Made by a program: the position numbers and the translations under genes
Shown here: piece by piece, positions 53,199 to 63,977 of the stretch
Layout of the letters: every line of letters starts with the position of its first letter
Position numbering within the stretch: the first letter of the stretch is position 1
The notes under the pieces: generated by a model
What the model was told of the DNA's origin: nothing
The model's database searches: none
Seen by the model: the letters and a program-made list of their open reading frames with translations, nothing else
Source of the DNA: JAWPMV01 sp038527215
Lineage (GTDB): Bacteria > Bacteroidota > Bacteroidia > J057
NCBI GenBank assembly: GCA_038527215.1
Contig: JBCBGC010000009.1
Coordinates: forward strand, 1-64,000
Reading direction: 5' to 3'
Length of the DNA: 64,000 nucleotides

Positions 53199-54668
53199 CT
53201 AAAGCTTGAAGCTGCGGATTTTTTCCCAACTAATCAAACCCCATAAGCGACTGATGGCCAGCAAGCTGATACCCGCTAAACCGCTGGTCACATACCAGGG
53301 AGTCGCCAGGGCGTAGAGGCCCCAAAAGGTGAGGAACATACCAAGACCTGCTACAGCCAGCCCCAACAAATTGAGGAAGGCAACAGAAACGGGCGCTTTG
53401 AAATGAATATAGAGAAGGTAGGCGAGGTCCATCGCGGTATAGCTGATCACCGTAGACCAGGCACAGGCGACTGCCCCGTATCGCGGGATCAGGAAAATAT
53501 TCAGGATGACATTGAGCAGGATGCTGCCACTGACAATATAGTTGACAGGGCGGACATGGCCTGTTGAAGTGAGATAGGTGGAATAGATGGCAAAAATGCC
53601 GTTTAAGCCAGCAGCCAGGAAAATGGTCTTCAGACAAGTCAGGATGGTCGCCAGTTCTTCCGGACTACTTTGGTCAAAAGGAAATAGCAGGTATTCCCCA
53701 TAGAACCATACGAAGCCCGCCACGAACAGCATAGGCAGGGCGGCGATGATTTGTCCAAAATGCAAGAGTCGCTCTTGTTCTTTGGGTTGGTACAGGAAAA
53801 AGGCAAAGCGGGCAAAAAAGATTGGCAGGATGGTCCAGAGGTACATATTGAAGGCATCCAGCCAACGATAGCCCGCTACATAATAGCCGTTTTCTTCGTC
53901 TCCGGCCATGCGTTCCAGCATCACCTGATCCACCTTATCGTGGATGGAGTAAAGGATGGTCATCATGAGAAAGGGGAAACTCTCTTTGACCAGTCTTTTC
54001 AGGAGTTTTTGGTCGATCCGGGGGCGCAACCACCCGTAAAGGGAAGAAAAAATCACGTAGGCACTCACCACCACCAAACTGATGGTCATCAGATGGACGT
54101 ACAAAAAGCGCTCTACGCTCAGGGTGGTAAAAAACAGATAGGCTACAAAAACCAACAGGATCACCCGCTCAGCAATCGAGAATAAGCCATCCAATAAGAA
54201 GCGCTGACCGGCTTGAAAGCTGGAACGGAAAAATTGGAGAAACTGCAGCCCTGCCTGCGTAAGTGAAAGTAAGACCAGCCAATACAAGGCTTCCCCTCTG
54301 TAGCCCAGCAGATACCCTATCCCGAACATGAGCACCGGGTAAAGAAACTGCGCCAGAATCTTGACGCTAAACAAGTTAGGGAAATAGGCTTTCAGGCGCG
54401 TGGGATCGCTGGCGAGGGTTTTTGCCGTAAAAGAATTTATGCCAATATCGGCCAGGGCCACCAGGAGAAAGGCTAGAGAAAACAAAGCAGAATACAAGCC
54501 CCAGTCTCCGTGCCCGATTTGATCCTGAATCTCCATCTCCACCAGCACCCACACAGGTTTGACCAGCATATTGAGCAGGACGATGAGGCTGATATTGGCG
54601 AATAAGTTCTTGATAAGCGGGAGTTTGCTGGCCGAAAATACCAAGAATGTCAACCAAAAACGGACCAT
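53199..54668 (-). CDS. Polysaccharide flippase, Wzx-like
   Basis: The 489-residue protein has about 14 hydrophobic helices and resembles the oligosaccharide flippase/Wzx group. It would move lipid-linked sugars across the inner membrane. In-family segments are GDWGLYSALFSLAFLLVALADIG, SIHDKVDQVMLERMAGDEENG and YGAVACAWSTVISYTAMDLAY. The start at 54668 (MVRFWLTFLVF) is preferred, because the upstream in-frame stretch runs through the terminator of the neighbouring gene. It is followed by the glycosyltransferase gene. Confidence 0.86.
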   Translation of the reverse strand: MVRFWLTFLVFSASKLPLIKNLFANISLIVLLNMLVKPVWVLVEMEIQDQIGHGDWGLYSALFSLAFLLVALADIGINSFTAKTLASDPTRLKAYFPNLFSVKILAQFLYPVLMFGIGYLLGYRGEALYWLVLLSLTQAGLQFLQFFRSSFQAGQRFLLDGLFSIAERVILLVFVAYLFFTTLSVERFLYVHLMTISLVVVSAYVIFSSLYGWLRPRIDQKLLKRLVKESFPFLMMTILYSIHDKVDQVMLERMAGDEENGYYVAGYRWLDAFNMYLWTILPIFFARFAFFLYQPKEQERLLHFGQIIAALPMLFVAGFVWFYGEYLLFPFDQSSPEELATILTCLKTIFLAAGLNGIFAIYSTYLTSTGHVRPVNYIVSGSILLNVILNIFLIPRYGAVACAWSTVISYTAMDLAYLLYIHFKAPVSVAFLNLLGLAVAGLGMFLTFWGLYALATPWYVTSGLAGISLLAISRLWGLISWEKIRSFKL

Positions 54669-54714
54669 TTTCCAGTATCCTGGGAAATATCCGGGAGATT
54701 TTGAGAAGCGGCAG

Positions 54715-54756
54715 AAAAAAGGCGCTATCCGGGGAGCAAAACCCGCATAGCGCCTT
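54715..54756 (-). terminator. Rho-independent terminator of the outer-membrane protein gene
   Basis: On the minus strand a stem of about 10 bp (54747-54756 with 54719-54728, core AAGGCGCTAT) closes an 18-base loop. A U-run corresponding to 54715-54720 follows. Confidence 0.85.
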
Positions 54757-54775
54757 CTGTCTTTATGATGGCAAC

Positions 54776-55879
54776 TTAAAAGGCGTATCCGAAATGGATT
54801 TGGCCACGAGGAAAGGCAGCCTCCCGGAGGTTCAAGGCCCACAAATCATTAAGAACACTGCCCAGGTCTGCCCGGAAAACAAAGCCGCGCTTGCCCCGGT
54901 ATTCATAGCCGATATTGGCACCGGGTTGAAGATTGAAAAGCTCCGATACAAAGACCTCTCCCAGTATATAATGGCCGTTTCGTCCCCATTTCAAGTTATA
55001 GGCCAAGCCCGGATAAGGCCCCCAACCATAATACTGGTCCACGAATACGCGCGCCGATTGCTTTAGCTTACCATCGTATAATAAGCGCTCATAAGAAAGA
55101 GAAACAGGCCAGCCTATTCCCACCATGAGGGTGTTTTTTCGGGAGGATTTTTGAGGCTTCCTGGGCTTTCCCTGGAGGCGGGCACTGATGCCAGCATTCA
55201 GGCTGGTGTAGCGGTAGTTTCGCGGAGACTCGGGCCGCACCTTGCCAAACCCATAGATGCCCTGCCCGGATACCCGGAGGCTGATCTGATCGTTCATGGG
55301 AACCCGCACATCCAGTCCCAGGCCTACGCCGGGAAGGTAGGTGCGGTAGAAAAAACTTTCGCCAGGGCTTCTTTGATCGCCGTAGAGATGCGTTGAAAAT
55401 CCTGTGCCTCTAAACAGCATTCCTTCTAGGCTCAGCCGGGCATCTATTTCCAGAAATTTTTCTCGAAGCAGGGGCGCTCCAAGGTATACGCCCAGGAACT
55501 TGTCCCGAATATAATCCCACTGTTCGGTACGCTGGTAGGGCACATGGGTCGCTGCTGCATCATCCAGAAAGGTCCCTTCCAACTCCGGGTCCCCATAAAA
55601 GAGTTGACGTTGGAAGACATGTGCGTGGTATTGGAAACCCAGCTGCAAGCCCGGTTTGAGATCGTATCCAACTTTCAGGTGGAACTCAGGGCTGGGGATC
55701 TGCAAACTCACTTCAACTGGTTGCGGATAGTTCAGGTATTCCCCATGGGTGTGGTTCCATAAGCTAAGCCCAAAATCTACAGAGAGTCGGTCTTTGACTT
55801 TTGATTGGGAAAAAAGCGTAGTGGACAAAAGGGTACAGAGGAGCATTCCTAGCCCCAGGCGTGTGCATAATGATTTCAT
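54776..55879 (-). CDS. Outer-membrane beta-barrel protein of unknown function
   Basis: The 367-residue protein has a signal peptide ending at TTLFSQ (about 25). The rest is a series of amphipathic strands with alternating aromatic residues (LSVDFGLSLWNHTHGEY, LQLGFQYHAHVFQRQ, YTSLNAGISARLQ) and ends in GQIHFGYAF, a typical barrel terminus with a final Phe. A run of basic residues near 240 (KPRKPQKSSRK) is probably a loop. No named family is recognised. It is monocistronic, with its own terminator. Confidence 0.8.
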   Translation of the reverse strand: MKSLCTRLGLGMLLCTLLSTTLFSQSKVKDRLSVDFGLSLWNHTHGEYLNYPQPVEVSLQIPSPEFHLKVGYDLKPGLQLGFQYHAHVFQRQLFYGDPELEGTFLDDAAATHVPYQRTEQWDYIRDKFLGVYLGAPLLREKFLEIDARLSLEGMLFRGTGFSTHLYGDQRSPGESFFYRTYLPGVGLGLDVRVPMNDQISLRVSGQGIYGFGKVRPESPRNYRYTSLNAGISARLQGKPRKPQKSSRKNTLMVGIGWPVSLSYERLLYDGKLKQSARVFVDQYYGWGPYPGLAYNLKWGRNGHYILGEVFVSELFNLQPGANIGYEYRGKRGFVFRADLGSVLNDLWALNLREAAFPRGQIHFGYAF

Positions 55880-56349
55880 AGTTGTGATAAGGTTGTTCTA
55901 GAAAAAATGGAAGGCTAATCAAAAATAAAGAAGCCCAGGCTGAAGCAATGGGAAAGATTAGGGCGTCGAACTACTAGATGGGATATTTCCTTATTATTTC
56001 AGCCACTTCAGTTTTGAGCGACGATTTTTGCCAGAAATAGCGGGCATATTTCCAGAATCCGGATTTTTTGCCAAAATATCCCTTCAGATAACAGAGGGCT
56101 TTGAATTCGATTTGTGGACGTGGGCCTACCTGGAAGGCTAGAGGATGATTTCTATCTTCGAAAATAATATCCTGGAAATGTTGCCTACAGGAGAAAAACT
56201 TCTATTTTTGAAATGTCCCTAGGTTAGTAAGGTCAGATGTAACGCGGCCATTTCTTTTTGATGGAGAGAGATGGCTGGCCGGGCATTTTTTTATGAAAAA
56301 TGCCTGAGGTGCTTTGTCGGTTTTATGTTGATTCTCAAACCCGAACCCC
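55880..56349. other. Gene-free region between the barrel gene and the SprF-like gene
   Basis: This ~470-base divergent region must hold the promoters of both flanking genes. I see no repeat, hairpin terminator, credible small gene or complete TTG/TAnnTTTG promoter. Confidence 0.4.
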
Positions 56350-57543
56350 ATGTGTATTGCCTTCTTTCGTCAGTTGATCATCTTAGGGACCCTCAGTTGC
56401 TTTCTCGGAAGCCCTCTTCTGGCCCAGGATCCTATCTTCAACCAGTATTATCATTACAAACTATACCTTAATCCGGCTTTTACGGGCTTTGATCCAGGGA
56501 TCAATCTCCATACGGGATTGCGTAGCCAGTGGCATAAGGTCGCTGATAACAACGGGCAATTTTTGTCCAAATACATGGGGCTAAGTGCAGAGTTACCCAA
56601 GTTGCGGGTAGGGATTGGGTTTTACTACCTGGATAATCTGGAAGGAGAAGGGGGGGTAAACTGGCCTGCCATTACCCCGGCGCCTGGAGGAGGTCTGTTG
56701 CGGCTGCGTCGTTATGCCTTCAGCTTTGCCTGGCACAACTGGCCTTGTCGCATGGATAAACGCTTTAATTTTGCCCTGGGCATGAGTGGGGGCTTTAACC
56801 GCTACACCCAGGATTGGGCAGGCCTGGTATTCAGCGATCAGTTGGATGCGATTCGGGGAAAAGTCCGGGATACCAAGCTGGACTTACCTTCCAATCTGCA
56901 ACAGTCCAATTTCTTCTATCATCTTTCTGCCGGGGGCTTGATGCAATGGCAAACGCGCCACCGCCTGTTGCGGACGGGACTGGCTGTGCACAATATTACC
57001 CCGCAAAACAGCTCTATCCTCGGCGGCAATGCACCCTTGCCGCTCCGCTTTACCTTTCACTCCACCGCTATCCTGGACGATGTGTTTGGATCTACCCGGC
57101 GGGGCCTGATGCAGTTGATTCCGTTGGTCAAAGTCGATATTCAACGAGCCGCCCGCGCCCAAAATGCCTTTTCTCATCAGTCGGTGCAGATAGGCAGTGT
57201 CATCAAAGCTGGAACCGAAAATCGCTTTCACACGGGGCTTTTTATCCATACGAATCGCTTGCTGTCTACCGACTTTGATCCCTTTCAGGTCGTCAACCAA
57301 ACCAATCGAAACATCCAATCCCTGGTCATCTCCTTTGGCTATGATCATGTGGCAGGTGGAGGCGGGGGCAATAATGTGCCTTCTGTATGGGGATTTACGG
57401 CTAGCTGGAGTCATGACTTTCTGGGCGCGACGGGCCTTGGAGACATTTTTGAATTCGGCCTACAGTTTGGCTTGCCCCCGGTTTCTTTGCTGGGACAAGG
57501 CTGTGGGAGCTGTCCTGCCAATAAACTTGATCGGAGATTTTAA
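56350..57543 (+). CDS. PorP/SprF family outer-membrane protein
   Basis: The 397-residue protein has a signal peptide ending at PLLAQ (about 26). The family opening follows: DPIFNQYYHYKLYLNPAFTG, with GINLHTGLRSQW soon after. The rest reads as a beta-barrel, including GIGFYYLDNLEGEGGV and FALGMSGGFNRY. PorP/SprF proteins help deliver or anchor a partner surface protein of the T9SS. Its stop overlaps the start of the 2144-residue gene by one base, which strongly suggests that protein is its partner. Confidence 0.92.
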   Translation: MCIAFFRQLIILGTLSCFLGSPLLAQDPIFNQYYHYKLYLNPAFTGFDPGINLHTGLRSQWHKVADNNGQFLSKYMGLSAELPKLRVGIGFYYLDNLEGEGGVNWPAITPAPGGGLLRLRRYAFSFAWHNWPCRMDKRFNFALGMSGGFNRYTQDWAGLVFSDQLDAIRGKVRDTKLDLPSNLQQSNFFYHLSAGGLMQWQTRHRLLRTGLAVHNITPQNSSILGGNAPLPLRFTFHSTAILDDVFGSTRRGLMQLIPLVKVDIQRAARAQNAFSHQSVQIGSVIKAGTENRFHTGLFIHTNRLLSTDFDPFQVVNQTNRNIQSLVISFGYDHVAGGGGGNNVPSVWGFTASWSHDFLGATGLGDIFEFGLQFGLPPVSLLGQGCGSCPANKLDRRF

Positions 57544-60500
57544 TGGATTTCAAGCACATTCCAATGAACATTTTTTTACCAAAGACCTGCTGGAAGCTGG
57601 GAGTCCTTTTTCTGATCGGGGGATTATTTTTCGGACAAAAACTGCAGGCGCAGTGTAGTGCCTCTGCTGCTTTCACCGTGCAGCAACCTGATTCCTGTGC
57701 GCAACAAGCCGTAACATTTACGGCCAATGACCCCAATGCCACCAGCTATAGCTGGTCGATCACTGGAGCGGGCGGAGCCAGTACTGGCACCGGACCCAGC
57801 ATTACCCGAAGTTTTCCCGCCCTCAATGTCGCCTATAACATGACCGTTCAGCTGACCGTAACCGGGATCGACACTGCCGGGGCGGTTTGTACGGTTACCT
57901 CCTCTCAGGTGGTACCCGTCAAGGCCACTCCGCTGGTGGTGGTGATCGACAATAGCTTTACCCCTTTTGATGGGTGTACCATTGACTCTACGGTCACTTC
58001 CTACACGGCTACCTACACCGTCCAACTCCCGGCTACAGGCCCCTATACCTGGAATTTTGGGGATGGTTCGGCTCCCATTACCAGTCCGGCAAATTCCCAA
58101 ACCCACACCTACAATGGCTACGGAAATTATTTTCTGACGGTCTCGGCTAGTAACGGGACCTGTACCGGACGCTTTGAACAGCCCATTTATTTCCAACTGC
58201 CTCCTATCGCCAACATGAACCTGGTGGGCGGATTTAATATCTGTGAGGATCAGACCATACAGGTAGAAAACAATACCGATACCACCAACCGCAAGGTGGA
58301 CCGTTACATTTGGGATTGGGGGAATGGAGATAGAGACACGGTTTTTGATAAAAATGCCATTTTCTACGTCTACTCCTATACCGACGAGGCGGTCTGTGAT
58401 TCACAGCTGAACCTCCAGGGAAAATTTACAGAGGAGGTGCGCCTCATCGTGCAAAATGGCTGTGGAGAGCACTATAATGCTTCTCCGGTTTACGTGGATC
58501 CTTTACCTCGGGCCGAGATCAATGGGCCAGACCTGGGGTGTGAGAATAGTTTGCTTACGTTTACCAATGAATCCTGTCCGGATGTCAATGTGCTGTATAC
58601 CTGGGATTTTGGGGATGGCTCCCCTCAGATTGGGCCGCTGAACACCAAGCTGTCCATGTCGCATGCCTTTGCCAACCCTGGCACCTATGATGTGATGCTG
58701 ATTGCTTGTAAACCTGCGTGCAACGCCTGTGATACGGCGATTCAGACGGTTACCATCCTGGAACCGCCTACGGCTTTATTTGATGCCATCCCAGATACGG
58801 GTTGTGCGCCCCTGGTGGTCGATGTGGTTAACCAGTCGAGCCCGACCTTTGCGGCCAGCTATACCTGGACGGTTTTACCGAACAATGGCGTGAGTTATCT
58901 GGATAGTACCGATAATAATTCCTTTCAGCCTCGCTTTCAGTTTGCGGATTCCGGGGTTTTTATCATCCGACTTCGGGTAGACAATATTTGTGGCTTTGAT
59001 ACCGATGAGGATACCATCCTGGTCGCCTCCCCTCCGGAGGTTACCCTGGCCCCGGTGCCGGATACCTGCGGCTTCTTGGATTACGTGCCAGTGGTGAGCT
59101 ATAATGACAATGGCAATCCCATCAGCTCCTATACCTGGACTTTTTCTAATGCCACACCTGCCACTTCCAATCTGCCCTTTCCCACCGGACCCTTTACCTT
59201 TTTACCGGACACTCAACATACCGTCACTATTACGGTAGAAAACCTTTGCGGGCCCACTTCGGCCAGTATCACCTTTGCGGTGGATACCCCTTTGTCGGTC
59301 ATTGATGCAGGTGCGGATTTTTCCCTCTGTCTCAATGAGGATACTACCTTGACGGGCTTTCCTATAGGCGTGGGAAGTTGGAGTGGATCTTCTTTCATCG
59401 ACCCTAATGGCTTGTTCGAGCCGCAGGTAGCGGGTACTTATGAGCTGATTTATAGTTCGGGGACCGGCGCTTGCCGGGTGGCTGATACCATCATTGTGGT
59501 GGTCAATCCTTTTCCTACGGTTGATATCCTTACCGCTGATCAGGAGGTCTGTGTAGGAGACTCCTCGATTAGCATCTTAACCAATTTAAGCGGAGGCATC
59601 TGGAACTTTCCCCTGGATTCAGGCGATGTGTTTACCCCCCTGAGCCCTTTGGATACCATGCTGGTGTACACCTTTACGGACTCCCTGGGATGTGCGAATG
59701 CAGATTCAATCAATATCCGGGTGCGGGAGCTGCCGACGGTTACTACGACAGATACTACCTTCTGCCAGGGCAACGGGGTGCAGACCTTGCAGGGTTTTAG
59801 TCCTACCTCTGCCGGAACGGTGAACTGGGTTGGATATGGCATCCAAAATTCAAGTTTGCCCAACTATGTCCCTGACAGTATCGGCACCTTCCCCGTGGTA
59901 TACACCTTTACTGATCCCTTTGGCTGTACGGCTGCGGATACCATGTTGGTCACAGTTGTGGCGGGCAGTCCACCAGATGCCGGACCGGATACCTCCCTTT
60001 GTCGCAATGAGCAGTTCGTGGTTCTGAATCAGGCCAATCCTACCACCGGAACCTGGTCTGTAGGAGCTATTGTCCTGCCTAATGATACGGTGTTTTTTGC
60101 GGGGCTGCCTGGCGGACCGAATGAAGTGATCTATACCACCGGAGCAGGCTCATGCCTGAGCCGGGATACCCTTTTCGTAGATATCCGAGACACCCTGCAA
60201 ATCAATGCCGGCCCGGATACCCTGATTTGTGAAGATGCGCCGCTGCTAAGCTTTGCACCTAATCCAGCCCAGGCTTACTGGACCGATGGACTGGGCTTTG
60301 TTTCTCTGGCAACGGGGCAGTATCAGCCCGGCAATATCACCCCGGGCACTACCGATACCTTGCGGTTGGAAGGCGATCTGAACGGCTGTATCAGTCGGGA
60401 TGTACGGCTGGTTACGGTGGATTCCCTGCCTGTGATTGATTTTGGGGTGCCAGATACGGCTTGTGTACTGGTCAGTGTCAACTTCCTGGATTCCACCAGC

Positions 60501-63500
60501 TATGTGAATACCTATGCCTGGGACTTTGGGGATGGAAATAACTCAGCCTTACCCAATCCCGTGCACGCCTACCAAAACAGTGGAGATTATATCATTACTC
60601 TGACGGGCACCAATCCCAACGGCTGCCAGGATTTTCTCACCAAAGACATTCATATCACAGAAGCGCCTTTGGTAGATTTTGGCAAAAGTGCTAATAGTGG
60701 GTGTGCCCCTTTGACGCTGAATTTCAATGATCTTAGTCTGCCTCGGGGCGGAAGCTATACCTGGATCATGGGCAATGGGGATACCTTATATGGCCCTAAT
60801 CCTGGTCCGATAACCTACCAGCAGGGAACGGATGATACGACCTATTATATCCGCCTGATCATTCAGAATAGCTGCTCCACAGTGGAGAAAATAGACAGTG
60901 TGGTAGTCTTCCCTCAGCCTCAGGTGGTGGTTGGGACGGATTTCAGCGAAGGTTGCTCTCCTTTATTGATCAGCTTCGCCAATCTCACCGTCGGCAATCC
61001 CGATAACTTTAGTTGGGATCTGGGGCAAGGAGGCGCTTTGGTTACCGATTCCATCCCTGCGCCCCGTTACTATGTAACCGACAGCCTGGACTCTGTGTAC
61101 ACCATCTACCTCACAGCTACCAACAGTTGTGGCTCAGATATAGATTCGGTAGATATCCTGGTTCATCCCAATAACCTGGACCCCATTTTCAACACCTCCA
61201 ATACCCAGGGCTGTATGCCCTTTACCGTGCAGTTTACCAATCTCTCCGGAGCCAGCATTGTGAGTTGGGATTACGGCGATAACAGTGGTAATGCCGATGT
61301 CGGCATCATGGCCCCGAATCATACCTTCACGGATTCGGGCACCTATCTGGTGCGTATGTTCGTGGACAATGGTTGCAGCAAGGATACAGGTGAGGTGCTG
61401 ATCACGGTACACCCGCAGGAGCCCGCGGTATTTGTCGCTTCAGATCCGGTCTGTCTGGGAGATACCCTTTCATTTCAGCCGACTGGCGGTGGCAATGTCA
61501 ACGGATATCTGTGGCACTTCGGAGATGGAGACAGCTCTACAGCGACCTTGGCTCAGCATGTCTATCAGGCTCCCGGCACCTATCAGGTAAGCCTGACCAG
61601 CTTTAGTCAGTCCTTCCAGTGCCCCAACCAATGGGATACGGTGGTTACGGTATATGCCCTGCCACCCGCAAGCCTGAATCTGGATACCACCGCTGGTTGT
61701 CAGCCGCTTAGCTTACAGCTGAGCAATGGACCGACTGGTCTGACCTATTGGTATGACTTTGGCAATGGCGATACTTCGACCGTTTTAAATCCGGCTTATA
61801 CCTATGCAGATTCGGGAGATTTTGTGCTACAACTTACTACGCAGGACGGCAATGGCTGCCGGGCAGATACAGCGGTAAATATTCGGGTACATCCCTTACC
61901 GATGAGTGATTTTGTTCCGGATCAAGATAGCTTGTGTGGTCCCGGTCCGGTAGCTTTTACCCAAGGGAGTACCCTGGCCACTCGCTATCACTGGGATTTT
62001 GGTACGGGCAATGCGGCCGATACTTCTGCTTTGCTTAATCCGATTTTTCCCTATCAAAATCCCGGAAGCTATCAGGTCAGCCTGACCAATACTACTGTGT
62101 TTGGTTGTCAGGACTCAGTGGAAAAAAGGGTGGTGGTTCTCCCCGCTTCCCAGGCCGCCTTGCAGGCAGATACGGTTCAGGGGTGTCAACCGCTGACGGT
62201 AAGTTTTTCTCATCAAGCCAGTGGATTTGGCAGGCTTAGATGGGACTTTGGAGACGGTTCTGCAGGCTTTGTTGGGCCGTCGCCCCCGCCCCATACCTTC
62301 TTTGGAGGAGATACTACTTATACCGTACGCCTCCTGGCGGATACTGCGGGACTATGTCTGGATTCGGCTAGCCTGGAGATTCGGCTGGCTACGCCTCCCC
62401 GGGCCGCCTTCCTGCCAGATGATCATCAGGCCTGTGGAAGCGATACCGTGCTTTTTACCAATCAGTCCACTTCCGCGGTGCTCCCTCTTAGCTATGTCTG
62501 GGACTTTGGTGCTCCAGGTCAGTCTTTTCAGGCGAATCCCCCGGCAGTGGTATTCCCACAAGCTGACATTTATCCCGTAAGCCTGATCGCGACCAATAGC
62601 TTCGGCTGTGCAGATACCGCGGCAGAGGTGGTACGCATCCATCCCGAACCCGAGGCGGATTTTGCCCTGTCAGATTCCCTGATTTGTCCTTCTACCTTGA
62701 TTCAGTTTACCAACCTTTCCAGCAACTATTCTGGCGCACGCTGGGAATTTGGGGATGGGGCTTTTTCCTTTGCAGATAGTCCTGATCATGTGTATGGCCT
62801 GCAGGATACGGAAGTCATGGTTAGCCTGGTGGTGGATACGGCAGGTTTTTGTTTTGATTCGGTAGAAAAAAGGCTGCAGATCGCGAGTTTTCCAGTAGCT
62901 GATTTCAGCTTTAGTCCGGACAGCTTTTGTGGGGCTGCGGATGTCAATTTTGTCAATCTATCTACTACCCTGGCCCGACCGATCTCCTATCAGTGGACCT
63001 TTGGCAATGGCCTTTCCAGTAATGTGGCGGATCCCCAAACCGCCTATACCGTAGACGATACGCTGATCCAATTCCCGGTCCGGCTCATTACCACCAATAC
63101 CTTCGGGTGTGCAGATACGGCAAACCAGTGGGTAACGGGTTTCCCACAGCCCTTGGCTGCTTTTCAACCGCTTCCTGACAGTGGATGTAGCGAACTTGTG
63201 GTGAATTTTGTCAACCTCTCCGAAAACTATACCCATAGTCTGTGGAATTTTGGGAATGGTTTGTTCAGTGATGATGCTTTTCCTACTACTATTTATCCGA
63301 CCGGCGTATTCGATGTGGAACTGGTGGTGAGCTACGAAAATGTCTGCTTTGATCGCTTGCGGGTGGAGGATCAGATTGTGGTAAAACAAAGCGCCATTGC
63401 CGCCTTTACTTTCGATAATGCCTCGTTCCAACCTCGGGATGGCACAGTGATTTTTTCCAACCAATCCCAATTTGCGGATCGCTTCCGCTGGTTCTTTGGA

Positions 63501-63977
63501 GATGGGGTGAGTTCGCCAGAAATTAATCCTACGCATCGCTACATGGTCAACGATACCTTCATGGTCAGTTTGATTGCCAATAATGCCTGGAACTGCCCGG
63601 ATACGGCCATCTTGCCGGTAAGGCCCTGGCCTTTTGGAGATGTACAAATCCCTAATGCCTTTAAGCCCGGTTCAGGCTTGGACAGTACGGATGTCTTTTT
63701 GCCGGTTGCCGTCGGATTAGTGGAATGGGAAATCGGCGTTTACGATATTTATGGAAACCGGGTCTGGCACTCAACGGCCCTGGGAGCAGTAGGAAGTCCT
63801 TTAGAAGGAAGACCCATTGAATCCTGGGATGGCACCATTCACACCAATTCCCGGATCAATAGTGGTGGACCAGTGAAGACGCCGGATGTGTTTACCTGGA
63901 AGATTCACAAAGCCGTCTTTAAAGGCGGACGCCGCTTTGAGGGGCGAAGAGAAGGCACGGTGACGGTCTTAAGATAA
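57543..63977 (+). CDS. Giant PKD-repeat surface protein with T9SS type B tail
   Basis: The 2144-residue protein has a signal peptide (about 10-37; an ATG at 57564 may be the true start). It contains roughly 16-18 PKD-like domains with WDFGDG-type cores, in two groups (about 160-560 and 985-2010). Between them (about 580-970) lie Ig-like units, including one of the GxWSGSxFIDPNGLFEPQVAG type seen in the 1177-residue protein. The final ~100 residues (IPNAFKPGSGLDSTD to VTVLR) form the gliding-associated C-terminal domain, so export is by T9SS. It is probably an adhesin-like filament, though no ligand is known. It is translationally coupled to the SprF-like gene. Confidence 0.9.
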   Translation: MDFKHIPMNIFLPKTCWKLGVLFLIGGLFFGQKLQAQCSASAAFTVQQPDSCAQQAVTFTANDPNATSYSWSITGAGGASTGTGPSITRSFPALNVAYNMTVQLTVTGIDTAGAVCTVTSSQVVPVKATPLVVVIDNSFTPFDGCTIDSTVTSYTATYTVQLPATGPYTWNFGDGSAPITSPANSQTHTYNGYGNYFLTVSASNGTCTGRFEQPIYFQLPPIANMNLVGGFNICEDQTIQVENNTDTTNRKVDRYIWDWGNGDRDTVFDKNAIFYVYSYTDEAVCDSQLNLQGKFTEEVRLIVQNGCGEHYNASPVYVDPLPRAEINGPDLGCENSLLTFTNESCPDVNVLYTWDFGDGSPQIGPLNTKLSMSHAFANPGTYDVMLIACKPACNACDTAIQTVTILEPPTALFDAIPDTGCAPLVVDVVNQSSPTFAASYTWTVLPNNGVSYLDSTDNNSFQPRFQFADSGVFIIRLRVDNICGFDTDEDTILVASPPEVTLAPVPDTCGFLDYVPVVSYNDNGNPISSYTWTFSNATPATSNLPFPTGPFTFLPDTQHTVTITVENLCGPTSASITFAVDTPLSVIDAGADFSLCLNEDTTLTGFPIGVGSWSGSSFIDPNGLFEPQVAGTYELIYSSGTGACRVADTIIVVVNPFPTVDILTADQEVCVGDSSISILTNLSGGIWNFPLDSGDVFTPLSPLDTMLVYTFTDSLGCANADSINIRVRELPTVTTTDTTFCQGNGVQTLQGFSPTSAGTVNWVGYGIQNSSLPNYVPDSIGTFPVVYTFTDPFGCTAADTMLVTVVAGSPPDAGPDTSLCRNEQFVVLNQANPTTGTWSVGAIVLPNDTVFFAGLPGGPNEVIYTTGAGSCLSRDTLFVDIRDTLQINAGPDTLICEDAPLLSFAPNPAQAYWTDGLGFVSLATGQYQPGNITPGTTDTLRLEGDLNGCISRDVRLVTVDSLPVIDFGVPDTACVLVSVNFLDSTSYVNTYAWDFGDGNNSALPNPVHAYQNSGDYIITLTGTNPNGCQDFLTKDIHITEAPLVDFGKSANSGCAPLTLNFNDLSLPRGGSYTWIMGNGDTLYGPNPGPITYQQGTDDTTYYIRLIIQNSCSTVEKIDSVVVFPQPQVVVGTDFSEGCSPLLISFANLTVGNPDNFSWDLGQGGALVTDSIPAPRYYVTDSLDSVYTIYLTATNSCGSDIDSVDILVHPNNLDPIFNTSNTQGCMPFTVQFTNLSGASIVSWDYGDNSGNADVGIMAPNHTFTDSGTYLVRMFVDNGCSKDTGEVLITVHPQEPAVFVASDPVCLGDTLSFQPTGGGNVNGYLWHFGDGDSSTATLAQHVYQAPGTYQVSLTSFSQSFQCPNQWDTVVTVYALPPASLNLDTTAGCQPLSLQLSNGPTGLTYWYDFGNGDTSTVLNPAYTYADSGDFVLQLTTQDGNGCRADTAVNIRVHPLPMSDFVPDQDSLCGPGPVAFTQGSTLATRYHWDFGTGNAADTSALLNPIFPYQNPGSYQVSLTNTTVFGCQDSVEKRVVVLPASQAALQADTVQGCQPLTVSFSHQASGFGRLRWDFGDGSAGFVGPSPPPHTFFGGDTTYTVRLLADTAGLCLDSASLEIRLATPPRAAFLPDDHQACGSDTVLFTNQSTSAVLPLSYVWDFGAPGQSFQANPPAVVFPQADIYPVSLIATNSFGCADTAAEVVRIHPEPEADFALSDSLICPSTLIQFTNLSSNYSGARWEFGDGAFSFADSPDHVYGLQDTEVMVSLVVDTAGFCFDSVEKRLQIASFPVADFSFSPDSFCGAADVNFVNLSTTLARPISYQWTFGNGLSSNVADPQTAYTVDDTLIQFPVRLITTNTFGCADTANQWVTGFPQPLAAFQPLPDSGCSELVVNFVNLSENYTHSLWNFGNGLFSDDAFPTTIYPTGVFDVELVVSYENVCFDRLRVEDQIVVKQSAIAAFTFDNASFQPRDGTVIFSNQSQFADRFRWFFGDGVSSPEINPTHRYMVNDTFMVSLIANNAWNCPDTAILPVRPWPFGDVQIPNAFKPGSGLDSTDVFLPVAVGLVEWEIGVYDIYGNRVWHSTALGAVGSPLEGRPIESWDGTIHTNSRINSGGPVKTPDVFTWKIHKAVFKGGRRFEGRREGTVTVLR

